From: Liquidambar formosana
Lineage: Eukaryota > Streptophyta > Magnoliopsida > Saxifragales > Altingiaceae
DNA: 64,000 nt
Direction of reading: 5' to 3'
NCBI GenBank assembly: GCA_039720395.1
Contig: JBBPBK010000063.1
Coordinates: 290,478-354,477, forward strand
Shown here: positions 1-13,376 of the stretch, one piece after another
Position numbering within the stretch: position 1 is the stretch's first letter
Layout of the letters: each line of letters begins with the position of its first letter
Position numbers and translations under genes: made by a program
Notes under the pieces: generated by a model
Told to the model about the DNA's origin: nothing
Database searches by the model: none
Seen by the model: the letters and a program-made list of their open reading frames with translations, nothing else

Positions 1-211
1 TACCCATTATTTGATATTACAAATGGGAATACCTTAAAAAGATCTCTTTAAAGTAGTGTTATCAGAACTAGACAGGCTAGACAGTCAGACTGGTGAACCA
101 CACACACACACATATAATGATCTCTAATTAGATCATTTATGTATTTTAACTCGTATTGAAAAAAAAAAAAAAACAAAAGTTGCGTTAAAAAATTGTGCCC
201 CCTGATCTTGA

Positions 212-257
<46 letters not shown>

Positions 258-772
258 CATCATCTGATAGTTTTCCAAATGCATACACCACTAAAGAAAA
301 CCAAATATATTTAAAATAATAGAATCTAGGACATGTGATACATGGGCAAAATTTTCTTTTTAAATAATTGATAAAATAAAGAAAAATACTGATAAAAAAT
401 TATTTTGAAAATTTGAATTTGTGAATGTGGTTATGCGAGAGACAGATGAGATGGACAGTTACAGAAGATAAAGTAACCACCTTATCTAACCGAAAAGACT
501 ATTTTAACCTTAACTTTGACTTTTGTTTTAAACTCTAATGAGAGGTTTTTTAGTATTTCAATGTGTACGTCTAACAAAGTGACAACCCTTTTATAGTAGT
601 ATAGATATATAATTTCTATCAAACAGTCTGACAAATTGACTCGCAATTGAACCGGTGACCTGTCCCTTTGACCAGGTCAATGTCCGGTCCAGTTCGGATA
701 ACTATGCTGCTAAGCATGTAACTCTAGAGAGGCAAGGCATAACAACCAGAAAAAAGAAGAACATTCTGATAC
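1..772. other. Presumed intron 3 of the TRAX gene; simple repeats
   Basis: No coding exon was recognised on either strand. The stretch lies downstream of TRAX exon 3 on the minus strand and is probably intronic. It holds (CA)n microsatellites near 101-112 and 212-249, an A run near 159-173, and otherwise AT-rich sequence. The next TRAX exon was searched for on the minus strand and not found, so it should lie left of the window. Confidence 0.5.
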
Positions 773-2350
773 CTGTGCACTTGAAATATGACCTTTTTGC
801 TGTTAATGGTGATATCTCGACTTGCTTTAACAACCCTTTCCCTTTTGTCATTCTACAACATATATATTTTGATAAAGAAATCAACATAAGAATTGCATTA
901 AATCAATGCAATGAATGAACAAAACCATGAGATACCAGTACATTTTATGCATAGAAATCAATATAATAATCACATCAATTCAATGAAAATCAATAAATGA
1001 AACTATGAGATACCAGTACATTTTATGCATGACTAAAGAAATATGGACATTTTACAAAACATATTTATAATTGTACAATATCCAACTCTGCTCAATATCT
1101 ACAGCTATTCAATTTTGAAAAACTTTTTGTCAATCTTGACATAAAATACATACTTCCTCCATCCCACAATGATAGGCCATGTTTGACAAATAACAAAGAT
1201 TTAGAAAAGCCATCATTCTTTTCGAAAGTACCCTTCTCCTACATGGGATTTGGTTTTTTGTTGAAAGTAATTCTTGAAACCTCCCTTTTTTATAAATACA
1301 CTTTATTACTTTACCAAAAAAGAAATAACAAAGGGTAGTATAGGATAAGTTCAAGAAATTTATGATTTCACTATTCAAAGTGTACAAACATTTTGGGACA
1401 ACAAAAGTAGCAAAAATGGCACATAATACACAGACAAAGACTCATCAAATATCAATTTAAGATGAAAGTTAATACAAGATTATAATAATAATAATAATAC
1501 ATTTATCGAATTTTGTTCACGAGCCCTACTGAGCAGAGCCTAGGTCTGTTCAGGCTTGGCTCGTTTATTAAACAACCTATGTTTGACAAACAAAAGCTCC
1601 TCTATGTATAAGTTTCAAGCTACTCGATCCAGGTGGCATACAACATCTAGACAAGTCATATTGATGACAACACAGATAGCCACTACCATTTCATCCTTGC
1701 CATGGTTATCATTGTCCAAGCTAGGTCCAATATCTTTGGAAAGCTACATGAAATATATTTTAATATTCCAAGTAGTGATGCATTCACTTGAGTAATCATT
1801 ATTGAATATCATAACTACTGATGAGACTTGGACTGCATTTGGTTGCAAGGAATTGGATCTATGGAATTGAAACTGGATGCCTGAATTGAAAATCCATTGT
1901 TAGGTTGCTCAAAGGGCCAGCATATTCGAATTCCAAATACATACCTTAGGGATCATTCAGCCAAAGCCCTTCCACATTGAAGCCAATATTGCAAAAGCCG
2001 TTTCCATATGGAATTCAAATGACCACTGGAGCTCAAATGAGCTTTTTATAATTCACATATACAATTTCATAGCCCACCCAAGCTCCAGTTCGAAAACAAA
2101 TGGTTTGTTTTAGAACTAAAATGGAATAAAAGAGTGGAATAAATTAGTTATCAATAGATGGTCTCACTTTTCACATGGTTATAGATTCCTTAAGCATTTT
2201 CAATTTTTTTTTCCTTTCCTTTCCTTTCCTTCTCCCTCGTGCTTTCCGAGATCCCAACGGAGGCTATCATTCCATTAAATTCTTATTTCAATTCGAATCC
2301 ATTTTAGTGACCATAATGGTTTTATTTCCTCTTCTTCTTCTTCTTTCCCC

Positions 2351-2382
<32 letters not shown>

Positions 2383-2891
2383 TCTCCCTACTGGCAAGTG
2401 TTAGAAAACCCATTTTAAATCCATTTTCCTTCGGTTTTCCAATCACCGTTTTTTTAGTTTTTCCTAATCTTCTTGATCAAATCTTTCATGCCCAGAAAGG
2501 AAAAAAATGAAATAAAAAACGAGAATTTTGAATTAGAAAAGGTAGGTGGAGAGAAGAAGCTTACAAGCTCATTAAGGTAGTGTGCATATTTCCCAAAAGC
2601 ATCCTTCATGTAGGATTCAGTGCTCATTGTCCTCTGACGTTTTGCGGAGCTCTGCAACGTTGTGCCTGCTACTGTTGAAATTTGAGTGTGTGTGTGTGTG
2701 TTTGAATGAGACAAATTAGAACTCACTGTAATTACACAGTAGAAATACATACAAATTGTACACCGTTAGGGTTTTGGTTCAACTTGTTTTCAAACAATGA
2801 AAATGCCCTGGGGCTTAGAGAGAAATATTATATATATCTAGAGAGAGAGAGAGAGAGTACGTTGATGGAGGCGCTGGGGTCTGAGAGCCAT
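773..2891 (-). CDS. TRAX: Translin-associated factor X (TRAX/TSNAX) homologue, exons 1-3, gene cut by left edge
   Basis: TRAX pairs with translin in the C3PO endoribonuclease complex. Three minus-strand exons join in frame. Exon 1 is 2891-2861 (ATG at 2891-2889, MALRPQRLHQ). Exon 2 is 2671-2565, and includes AGTTLQSSAKRQRTM and DAFGKYAHYLNEL. Exon 3 is 852-773, and includes NDKRERVVKASRDIT and NSKKVIFQVHR, the strongly conserved N-terminal helix of plant TRAX proteins. All junctions are GT-AG: cag/ before exon 2, /gtaagc after it, gtag/ before exon 3, /gtatca after it. Phases agree (1, 0, 2). Intron 1 carries a (TG)n tract, and intron 2 is 1.7 kb. About 70 of an expected 280-300 residues are present. 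The rest, including the acidic catalytic residues, lies beyond position 1. The neighbouring GEK1 gene is also adjacent in Arabidopsis, which supports the call. Confidence 0.85.
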
Positions 2892-3780
2892 GAGAGAGAA
2901 TTTGTGGGACGCGGAAGAGTAAAACATCTGTCTGCCACCACACTCAGCGCCCTCTGGGGATTTAACGTGGCGTTGTGAGCAAAATCACATCATTGCCCCT
3001 TTAAGAGTGCAATCCTGCATTTTACATTTTTATGCTTGAGAAGGGTTGATAAGTAAATTCAGTACAATTCCAGTCTGAACATGTTAATAATTGAGGAAAG
3101 ACGTCACTCCGTTCATGTTTCACCTTTGGTTATAAATCCCTTGTCTGAACTCATGAAATAATAGATGGGATAATGGATTCGTAATTCACAAAACATCGCC
3201 CAAAAAACTTTGCGTTATTTTATTTTATTTTGTTTCAAACACATTAACCCCCACGAGTTTGGACTATGATATTTTTCACACTACCATCAATTTGCCGTTT
3301 TACTTTTTGTTGGAAAATGGTCACACATGACCCACTCATAACATTTTGAGGATGATTTGACGAAAATGCTCTTTTATTACACATACTGAAAAATAAAAAG
3401 CTCTTTCATTGGCTGTCAATCTAAAACATTTGTAAGTTAGGTTTAGGTTTGCTCAAAGTTAAGGCTATAAACAAGTCTGTGCTAAGATTAGCTGTAGGTT
3501 GTTAAAGCTTGACTCACTAAATTGACAAGTTTCAAAATAAGTTTCACCCTTGTTTGTTTACCCTACGAGGGAACCTAAAAGGGTTTTTTTTATCAAATTA
3601 GATTGAAACTTTAAAATATATCAAACTCGATAATATTTTGCATGAGCTTGGCTCGACAAAATACTTGGTTTAAATTTGAGATTCGCTTGCCCAACAATGC
3701 AGTGCTAAAAGAACATCAAGTGGTGTAGAGAGTAACTTAGATCAACACATTTCTTTGTCAAGGCTTAAGCTTTGTATTAT
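2892..3780. other. Intergenic, upstream of TRAX; degraded repeat-like sequence
   Basis: No gene is recognised. It should contain the TRAX promoter (minus strand), but no convincing core motif was seen. From about 3420 to 3700 there is AT-rich sequence with phrases such as gagcttggctcgacaaa, a style common in degraded plant transposons; a similar style recurs near 1540 and 54700. Confidence 0.3.
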
Positions 3781-4175
3781 GGGAACAGCTATTGCCCCCC
3801 CCCCCCCCCACCCCCTCTTTTTCATTCCTTCCTTTAGTTTAGGTTTCTAAGATTTTATGAAAAATATAAAAGGTTTTTACAAAAACCGATAGTGCCGTCC
3901 ACTAGAAAACATCATTTCGAATAACTTTTCAAAAGAAAATTTTTCCAAAATCTATCGTTTAATAATATTTTTTTGGCAAAAAATGAAATAAAGGCTATAA
4001 ATGGTTAAAAAATCAACTTAAACGATAGATTTTGAAAAAAATTTATTCTGCAAAGTCATTCAAAATAATGTTTTATAATAGAAGAAGTAGCCAGTGTTCG
4101 TAAAAACCTTTTGTATTTTCATAAAACCTTAAAAACCTAGAGAGAGAGAGGGGGGGAGGGAGAATAGCCATTCCC
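3781..4175. mobile_element. Mutator-like foldback MITE, family A, copy 1
   Basis: This is a 395-bp element with inverted ends: gggaacagctattgc on the left and agaatagccattccc on the right. The inner arms are also largely inverted (aaatctatcgttt against aaacgatagattt), so the whole element can fold back. It is flanked by a 9-bp target duplication with one mismatch (TTGTATTAT at 3772-3780, TTGTATTCT at 4176-4184). A 9-bp duplication with long inverted ends is typical of Mutator-like elements. No coding capacity is present. Closely related copies lie at 13377 and 41651. Confidence 0.85.
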
Positions 4176-4238
4176 TTGTATTCTGGAGCTCTTGGAGTGC
4201 AATTGGGCCATCTATGGGCCTACACCCATTATGCATAT

Positions 4239-5049
4239 GGAAACGGCTATTACAACCCCCCAAACCCATAAGTTCCCCCTACTCCACATTTTTTAATTAA
4301 AAAAATTATTATATAAAATTACCAAAAAGAGCTTATCCCTGCTTACCTCTCTCCGGCACCCACTCCATCGACAACTCTCTCTAGCACCCACCCCACCGAC
4401 AACCCTCTCCCACGCCCCTCTTCTTCCTTCCTCCTATTTCCTCTTCTTTTCTTCTTCTTCTTTCTTTCTTTCTTTCTCTCTCTCTTTTTTTTTTTTTTTT
4501 TCCTTCCTAGTACTCCTCTCCCGTACCCTTCTCTCATCGGCAACCCTCCTTCTCCTCCCTCCCGTCAGCCTTCCTCCTCTTCCCTCTTTTTCTCTTTTTT
4601 TTTCTTTCCTTTTCTTCTCCTCTTCCCTCCCGTCGGCAGCAAATCTAACCAGTAGATTTGAAAAAGAAAGAAAGAAGAAGAGAAGAAGAAAAAGGACAGA
4701 GTGGTCACTCGTCGAAAAAAATAGAGGTTTTGAAAAAAAAACCTCCTTTGCCTTTCACACACAGATCTGACCAGCAGAGCCAAAAAAAAAAAAAAAAGAA
4801 AGAAAAAAAGAAGAGGAGAAGAAGAGAGAAGAGGAAAAAGGACAGAGAGTGGTCACTGCTATAGTCGTCGTTGTCGCTGTTGCCGTCTCTTCTTCTTCTT
4901 CTCACTGGTCGTCATTGCTATGGGGGGTGTGGGGTGGGTGAGAATGAGGGGTATTTTAGTCCTTGAGAGGGATAGGTATGTAAATTTTGGGGGTGGATAT
5001 ATCAGGTGGGGGCAACTTATAGGTTTGGGGGGTTGGATTAGCCACTCTC
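4239..5049 (+). mobile_element. Mutator-like non-autonomous element, family B, copy 1
   Basis: This is an 811-bp element with inverted ends (ggaaacggctattacaacc on the left; the right end is its imperfect reverse complement). It is flanked by a perfect 9-bp target duplication TATGCATAT (4230-4238 and 5050-5058). The outer ends match family A, but the interior differs. It carries pyrimidine- and purine-rich tracts (about 4430-4640 and 4655-4850) and subterminal blocks shared with the elements at 42341 and 43316. The lysine- and phenylalanine-rich reading frames here are by-products of the low-complexity tracts, not genes. Confidence 0.85.
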
Positions 5050-5058
5050 TATGCATAT

Positions 5059-5651
5059 AATTGGCTTTGGGTTGGCATAAACTTGGCCCAAACTAACATT
5101 GTTCAGGAGCACTCCTAGCTACTACAATAATTTGAAGCCCGCATTGTGAATTTTGGGCTAGGATCACACATCGGCCAACCCAAGTTTAGGCCAAAAATTG
5201 AGTGGAAATGGCAAATAGGATTATGCACTCCTTCCCTCGCCATTAGCATAAAATACATGTGTGGTTGGCCAAGTCACATGAGGCCATGAGATCCAGTTTA
5301 CCCTTAAATTTTAGTGGAAATGGCAAATTTAGTAACGACATGAACTCCAAGAGAAGGAGAAATAAGAGAACAATGTGTCGCAGGCTTACAACCACAAATC
5401 ACACCTTGTGTATCTTTAGTGCATATGCAGAGATTACTATCAGACCATCTCTGCTTTAGAACGATTGGGATTAAGGTTTCGTGGACCCGAGAGAACATAC
5501 CCTTTCGGAGTTTGGGACTATGGGTTGTACCTTTTGTAAGGCTTGATTTTTTTACCAACTTCGTAACCTTCAAGGCCAATATCCAGGCCCAGGTGGGGCA
5601 CGACGCGAGCCATCCTGACAAAAGGTTTTATAAATACGATAGAACACATCT
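5059..5651. other. Intergenic; upstream of the tRNA gene
   Basis: No protein gene is supported; the short reading frames here have no recognisable similarity. The last 50 bases hold ttttataaatacg, a TATA-like stretch of the kind often found before plant tRNA genes. Confidence 0.4.
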
Positions 5652-5724
5652 GATGCTGTGGTGTAGTGGTTATCACGTTAGTCTTACACACTAAAGGTCT
5701 CCAGTTCGATCCTGGGCAGCATCA
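5652..5724 (+). tRNA. tRNA-Val (anticodon UAC)
   Basis: This is a 73-nt cloverleaf. The acceptor stem is gatgctg (5652-5658) paired with cagcatc (5717-5723), all seven pairs perfect, with discriminator A at 5724. Box A is in ggtgtagtggttatcac. The anticodon stem is ttagt/actaa around the loop cttacac, giving anticodon TAC. Box B and the T arm are ccagttcgatcctgg. The CCA tail is not encoded, as expected in a nuclear gene. There is no intron. A T6 run at 5737-5742 fits RNA polymerase III termination. The overall pattern matches plant tRNA-Val genes. It ends about 300 bp upstream of the GEK1 start codon on the same strand. Confidence 0.95.
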
Positions 5725-6025
5725 ATGTCTTGTCCATTTTTTGGCGTAAACGACGTTGTTTTTGTCCTTATAGAGGCTTCCTGCATACGGAACTTAAGCC
5801 ATCAATCTTTATGCCGATCTTGTACCAACGGCGGCTGGTCAAAGGACCGCCGGTTTGTGTGCGCGCCAAATGTGCCAATAGAATCCCAAAAACCAGCGGC
5901 GGACCCTGAGAAAGTTGAAAGACCTGAGGTCGAGTGCCGACATAAAACCAGACACAAAAACAAAATCAAAAACAAAAAACGCCAACACAGAGAGAGAGAG
6001 AGAGAGAGGAGAGAAAAAAACAGAG

Positions 6026-6453
6026 ATGGTGGCGCTAGTAGTGGCAACCACCACCGATCCGGCCTCAATCGGCCCTGCCTCCGCCCTTCTATCCATGCCC
6101 GGCTGGCACCCTGGTCCCTCCTTTCAAGTCAGCCCCCATTCTCAGTAGCTTACGTTTTATAAGATCCCTATTTGTTTTGTGGAGTATAATTTAAGTTAAA
6201 TTAAAGTAATTAACGTTTCCCTGGTTATAAAATCTTCATTTTTCGGACTTATTATCAGGGTATAAAGAGTTTTATTAACCAAGGAGTGAGACTACTACAA
6301 CATGACAAGGGCATAGTGGAAGAGGATCGCTTGGACCAGCGTTGGGAGGATGCCACCGGGGAGATCGTCGACGAGCTCATCTTCTTCAGCAAACACACCG
6401 CCGTTTCCAACCGCCCTGCCCTCACCGTTCATCCGATTGGTAACACTTACTCT

Positions 6454-6520
<67 letters not shown>

Positions 6521-9500
6521 TATAGTTATTGAACTATTGATGGTGTTTTGGTTTAGGGGTACCTCATCTGCGTGAAGGGGATGTTCCACCTCAAGGTGGG
6601 AAGCCAGGATGGGCTGCACCGCCCGATCCTCGAATAGGACCATGGCTCAGGCATTTGAAGAAAATTGCCGAGTCTCGCAGTCTAACTCCTGAGTTTGAGG
6701 TAACTTTATGCCCTGCAATAACTCAACGCGTTACCTTAATTTGGTACATTATATTTGTTAATTATTATTATTATTTTTTAAGATTATGTAGTGTTTGTAA
6801 CAATGGGTCAGGATCGGAGGGCAAAATGTTTTGCAAAATTTCTTACAATAATTTTACATTATTCTCAATGGTTTTTTTTTTGGTGAGAGTTTTATTTTGT
6901 GAAATCCATAGTTGAATTGCATATTCCTCCTATACGCATCATGCTTTTCAAATATCAAGTTGATTGGAGATGAAGAGCTGCTTCATCCAAACATGCGAGA
7001 TTTTTTATTCACCAAAAGCTAAAAAATAAAAAATAAAAAATTTGTGAGTTTATGGATCGGGTATCTACTGCAGTGTGATTAATGTTATATTTGGCATGCA
7101 TGAGCAGGGTATCTAATTTAATGGTGGGCTTAACAAAATGTGGATCACACAAAAGTTATTGAGATGTTGAAATTTTTTTTTTCTTTAGATCCTAACCCTT
7201 GTACAATATACTTGTTTTTTTTTTTTTTTTTTGCTCCCTTGGCATTACTTGTGTGAAAATGTTTTGTTTATGAGGGGTTTTTTTTTTTCTTGTTGTGGGG
7301 GTGACATGATATTGTATAGTCCAAATGGTGATAAATTTTTTTTTCATTCTTTTGCCTCGTTGTAGATTACTCTGGAGGGTACTCATCATGGACCTGAGAC
7401 AAATAAGCCAACTATGTTTGCGGAGATAGGTAAATTTGCTCTCGTTCACTTTGTGGTTTTATCATCATTATATTGAATCTGCCTGCTATAGCCTTACACC
7501 CATATATATCTACTTATGTATAATTTTAGGTACGTTCTAACCATCATTCTGATTTATTTGCTTATTATTACCACTGCTTTACTAGACTACGCTCCTTATA
7601 TTCTGTCCTTGTCATTCTAATCCTAATAAATTTTAATGTAATGGATCACTCTACATATTCTTGGTATATACCATTCTCCAGTTTTCTCAATTAAAAGTAT
7701 ATTGTGAGCAGCCAACATACTCCACGGGACCAAGCCTGGAGGAAGGAGGAAGGTTGTGTTAGTTATACAGCCAGTGTGCACTCTTTCGCAAAAGCTTTTG
7801 AAAATGAGTGCCAATGAGATGATTAAAAAAGAAGAAGAAAAGATTAGAAAAGAAGGAAAAGGATCATTTGGCATAAATGTTTAGGACTGGATTAGTATTT
7901 GTACATATGTTCCCTTTGGATGAACATCTTAAGATCACTACCTTATATTGGTTAGAGCCACTTAGAGGTTGTGGATTTGATAAAAGGGTCATTTTTGTTT
8001 ATGCACTAACCTTTTCATCTGTGCTACTAGTCTGCTGGGTAATGCACATGTTGAAACTCCCATGAATCTTATGTAAATAGTCTTATTTGATTGATTGCGT
8101 TTTTTCCGGATTCATACAGGTAGCACGGAAGAGTACTGGAAGAGGCAGGATGCTGCTCATGTCATGGCTCTAGTTGAGTAGATAGTGATGGCCTTTAATT
8201 TTTTGAGCACTGGTCAATGGCATGTCCCTTCTTTTAGTTTGGCTGTTATTTAACCAATTCTTGAGATTTGGGTTTTCCTATGATTAAAATGTGTTTTCAT
8301 ATGTCAACTTCCCTTGATTGTGGTGAAAAAACTTGTACATGTTTCTAATTTTTTCTCTAAAAGAATAAAATTGGAGTCATAATGGGGATTGTTAGAAGCA
8401 ACATATTATGGAACATCATAGTTGACCAATATATTTGCAAGTGATTTTAGTGATTATATTTGTGATCAGGTATTTATTTTAACCACCCAACTTTGCCAGC
8501 TTGAGACACCAAAGTTTTATGACTTAATTTGGATAACATGTTTCCTTGTACTTTTACGTTTGATCATATTGGTTTCTCAAGTTAAAGGTAACCGCATATA
8601 AATTCATCAGGTGGCATGTTCATGTATAGGCTGTTAGAAGTAAATATACATGTGTGTGTGTGTGTGTGTGTAACTAACTAATTGGTGTTGTTGGTGCTTG
8701 AAGTTAGTTTGGGAAGGACTTGGGCTTGGAGGAGGTGCCGCTGTTGGAAACTGGACCAGGTACTATCAACATAAGAAAAAATTATTTCAATTTGGCTTTT
8801 CTCAATCAATTTTGATGCAATACTAAATGTTAACATTGGCGTTGTTGAACCAAAACTCTGTTATTCTATATAAGTGTCCTTGTTTTCTGTTTTATTTTTA
8901 TAGACCAACATTTTCTGCTCATTTTTTGTGTTCTTTTTTTAGCACATGTTGGTTTTGAATTGATGGCACACTTGGTAAGTGTTTATGGTGAATCTGTTTT
9001 CCATTTATCAGGGAATTAAACATGCACCCCCCCCCCCCCCCCTTCTTTTTCTTCCCTCTCTTTTTTTTTTTCCCCTTCCTTTTGATTGCCTGTCCTGTTG
9101 ATCCAATACTGTAGAGTAATCATTGCACTCTTACCCAGTGACTAACTGAATGATGAATTGCATTCCATGATAATCTGCCATCAGAGATACATCAATTTGA
9201 TGATCCTTCTCTAACCTCGTTTTTGAATTATTGTTGTCTTAGGGAGAATGATAAGAACAAAGTCCTCCTTGGGATAGGGGGTGGACATTATGCACCTCGT
9301 CATATGGACATAGTCCTGTAAGTTACCATCATATATCAGCTTCTTTGCTCTCTTATTATTGTCTTTTAACCTGTTTCTTAGTACTACCTATTAACTCAGT
9401 GAATTATGAACTGTTACCTTTTAGAGTTTTTGAATAAGTTGAAGGTGAACCTGTAAATAGTTCTAAACATCTAATGAATTTTGAATTTATGCCACAACAT

Positions 9501-12283
9501 TTAAACTGAAGTGTTACTAATTATTCCATGTGATTCATTATTACAATTTATTCAATTACAGAAACACTGAGTGCACAATGTCTCAGTCCCCCAAGGAAAA
9601 AGTTGAGATGAGAATACAAAGACTACAGAGATCTGTTTCTTTAATTGCCTATTATATTTGTTCTTTTTTTTTTTTTTTTTTTTTTTGGATCAACAACAAC
9701 CTATTATATTAATTCTGGGTGTGTCACTGTGTGTGTTTGTGTGTGGCTTGATAAAAAAAATGTATCATATTTTTGTTTTTGGGTTCATATGCACTTGAAT
9801 TATTGCCTTTTTTACTGAGGAACTCATATAGTTTACTCATTTTCTGATTATTATGTAATGAAATCTAAAAGCATATGTTGACACACTGTAAGAGGCTTTG
9901 TTTGCAATGCTTATGTTACATTCTACGTAATTGTAGAAAAGATGGTGTTTGGGTGGGCCACCTACTCTCTGGTTACTCCTTGCCAATGGAAGATCCAAGT
10001 CATTCAAAAGTAGAATCAAATACAAAAGTTATTGGTGGAACTTGGAGAGAAGCAATTAGAGTTTCAATCGAGGCTACAAGATCGGCTTTCCCTGGCGGGG
10101 AAATTCTGGCACATCTTGATCATAAGTAAGTTTGTTGAGAATAAATTCCAACTTTGCTTGACATGTCAAACCTGTTATGTTAGTTTAATCATAATCGTTT
10201 TGGTGGATTTGGTTAATCAAAGTGAAAATGTCATCAATTAAAAGCAAGTTTACAGAGGTGGATGCATCCAATATATTAAGTGCTCATCTAATTTTTATTC
10301 AAAGTGGAGTGCGCTTAATTCATGATTTCATATAAACCCAAACATCTGATGGATGCTAAGATATGCGTAGAAACAGACACAAGCACACGTGGCTTAATTA
10401 GGGGGATACACTTGTCTTCTGGAACTAAGTGCTCATGTTAGGAAAGGACGGATTTACCCATATATCTGTCCCACCTTTTAAATTTTGAGTTATTGTGGGT
10501 TATACATTTTGTACAGGGCAAAAAAAGCTCAGTTGATGCATTTGAAAAAAAAAAAGACATGTAGTCGTGGTCTTTAATATCTCTGTTTTCCATTCGTGTG
10601 GATGAAATTGGTACTTACATTTGGGACCAACCTTTGAAGCATAAAGTGGGAGCGGATCCTGAAGTAAATTTAGGGCGGGGAGCATTGTTACCACAATTCG
10701 CTCATGCCCTAGCAAAATTTGATGTCTGAAACATTACTCCTTCATTCCAAAACATTATAGTTAGTGATCCCAAAAATTCTTCTTATTTCTTATTTTTGTT
10801 TTTCTTTTTGTAAGGAAAATATAAAATAATAATACTAATACTAATAATGAATAATCTATTAGGATATAGAATTTGCAATAATGTTTCATGTAGCCCCATC
10901 TATTAAATAAAAAGAAAATCACTCTTGCATTCTAAACCACCTTATCACTCTCTAAACTTCTGGTTAAGCAATCTATAGAAGCAACATAAGTGTCACCCCA
11001 TCAAGCCATGTTCCAGGTAAGTGGTGTGCCGTGTATCATATCAATCCATGCTCTAGGTAACATTGAGTGGCAGTGTGCATATGCTTGCTCTTAATAGGTC
11101 CTATGATTATGGTTAGGTTTTAGAAGGAGCATCCATATATTTGGAGTGGGTGTTTTCTTTTTTTTGGTTGTGTGTGTGTGTGTTGGGAGGGGTCCTAAGG
11201 ATTGGTGTCTATAGGGTTTTCCATACACACACACACACACACATATGTGATTGTGCATATGTGTGATATTGCAAGAATCTAGAATAAAATTTGTTAATTG
11301 GGAGGAAGGTATAAAACCTTCTATACATGGGCATTTCTGTTTTGGGGTTGCATAGCATCCCAAATAAGAAAAAAGGTTAAACATGAAATTGTTGTAGAAG
11401 AAAAATGAAGCACATTTGAACTTGAAATGTGGTTGGCGAGCATGAAATATTGTAGAAGCATAAACTTATGGGTACAGATTAAAAAATAAACACTATGTAT
11501 TGCATTTTGAAAAGTGTAAGCTATTTTTTCTCTCTCTTCTTTTTTGTTTTTTTTGCCCCGTTATCCCTTGACAAGGTTTTATTACTGATTGATGAGGAGC
11601 AGGCCCCTCCAAATTCTCATATGCACTTCAGAATACTGAGGGGGAATCCTTCCCTTAACTCTCAATCAGTGCGTAATCATAATCTGTTTTTTCCCCTTCC
11701 TCTAGTACTACTAGCTCTTCTGGAATCTCAGGTGCAATAATAAGTAAAGATGGCTAATAAGTACTGAAATTTGACTAGGACATCCTTGTGATTTTGTGAA
11801 CACTATGATGGCTAATGGAGAGGAGTCTAAGGTTATGATTCACTTTTAAATTCAGTCACATTTCTTTTCAAAGATTAGATTGTTCTTTTAGGCACTTGAA
11901 AATGGCAAAGCAGCATAGAGAGTCCAAGTGATTGTCCAAAGTAACAACAGATCCAAACTGCATCTTTCCATGAACTGACCACATGGGCCTGTTGACGAGC
12001 AGAAAAGAGAAGACAAACAGTTGAAAATAGGAACAAACTCTCTAGTGTGGTTATTGAACAAATAAATGCTCATACCGTAACTTTGTATTTTTTAAGTACA
12101 TATGCGAGCTCATTTTAGATATGCTGTTAGATTTATGCTAGTTGAAACAAAATGAGTTCATCACCACTTAAGTTTACACTGAATGTTGGTTGCAGGAGTT
12201 TCAAGAGCTGGCAGAAAAATGCTATTACAGAGTTTCTTGGTGAGCAGAACATTAAAATTGGCAAGCCAAAGGACTTCTTCTGA
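6026..12283 (+). CDS. GEK1: D-aminoacyl-tRNA deacylase, GEKO1/DTD2 type, nine exons
   Basis: The enzyme hydrolyses the ester bond of D-aminoacyl-tRNAs, freeing tRNA. The Arabidopsis homologue is GEK1, linked to ethanol and acetaldehyde tolerance. Exons: 6026-6127, 6259-6439, 6557-6699, 7366-7429, 8120-8172, 8704-8759, 9243-9317, 9937-10125, 12196-12283 (TGA). Together they encode 316 residues, the usual family length. Recognised blocks include MPGWHPGP near residue 25, THHGP at 148-152, STEEYWKRQDAA in exon 5, GIGGGHYAPRH at 210-220, GYSLPMEDP, FPGGEILAHLDHK and an end reading KPKDFF. The donors of exon 1 (CAA/gtcagc) and exon 5 (CTA/gttgag) are weak but required by frame and homology. A (GA)n tract lies just before the ATG, and intron 2 has a (CT)n(CA)n tract. 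Intron 8 is 2.1 kb, and its 3' part plus exon 9 is duplicated at 24625-25440. Confidence 0.95.
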
Positions 12284-13376
12284 TTTTGGTTGGCATTGTA
12301 GACCGTTCACTTTTTCCAGGCATGGGCAAGCTTGGGATTTTGGAATATCACTTTGAGATTTAAGCTAATACAGTTTACATTCATAAGAAGGCATGCTTGC
12401 TAGCATCTGATTGGTATTGCTGGTGAGTTCATTACTATAGTTAAGAAAAGATAGACAGAGAGTAAACTCTATATGAAGATGAATATGAGCAGTGCTGATG
12501 CTAAGTATCTCACATTTTTCCTTTGTGTCAATTTTGTAATATTGATTGGATCTTGATTACTACCAGGGAAGATCATGGCAATTGATTTATTATCATGATA
12601 GTTAAAGCCTGCATGTTGCATTTCTCAAGTTTATAGCTTGTATAATTTGAAGATGTCATTACCTGTGTAGGTGCACTGGCTAGACATAAAGTACCAAATA
12701 TGTAGCTTAGATATGCGATCTTAGTGAGGCTGAACGAAATTGATTTGCACAAAATATCTTGGGGCCACACAAGGTTTCATGGTTCTCATGGGCTTTGGAT
12801 TTGATCCATAGGGGTTGTGGGGTCTTTTATGGGTTCAAGGTTTCATGGTTCTCATGAGCTTTGAACTTGATTCATATGAGTTGTGGGGCTTTATATGGGT
12901 TCAGGTTTGCGCAAATGGTTCCCTCAAGATTTGCAAAAAGCATGAAAATGAAGCTCACGCGTGTTAGATACTGTAGAAGCATAAAGTTATTAATATAACT
13001 CTGAATATCCATAGCACTGACAGGGGCACCATCTGCATGACCTTTGGGAAAGAGATTTCAATTAGTAGACATTAGATATCATACGGCAGAGAGTACAGCT
13101 TGCGTGTAAAAGTCCAGGTTCCACACGGCTTCGTTTGGATCTCGAAAACAAAAGAGGGAAATGAAAGGAAAATGCTGAATTTTGATTAAAATTGAATTCT
13201 CTCTAAAGCAATATTGAAAACCTAAACTAAGGGGTTGATCAAAATTGGGGGGTTGGGGAGGGGGGGGGGGGGGGGGGGGGGGGGGGAATACCCGGGCCCA
13301 TAATGTTTTTCTGTAGGCCAGGCCGGGTTGGTTTTCGTCAGTTAATAAATGGGCTTCACTCAGGTCTGATGATAAA

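Noticed and set aside
5725..6162. 145-codon frame between the tRNA and GEK1
   Set aside because: It reads the tRNA flank, the (GA)n leader and GEK1 exon 1 in a wrong frame; GEK1 homology fixes the true frame from 6026.
8161..8181. GEK1 exon 5 reading through to the TAG at 8178
   Set aside because: Splicing CTA/gttgag to TTAGTTTGGG at 8704 restores the conserved MALLVWEGLGLGG segment.
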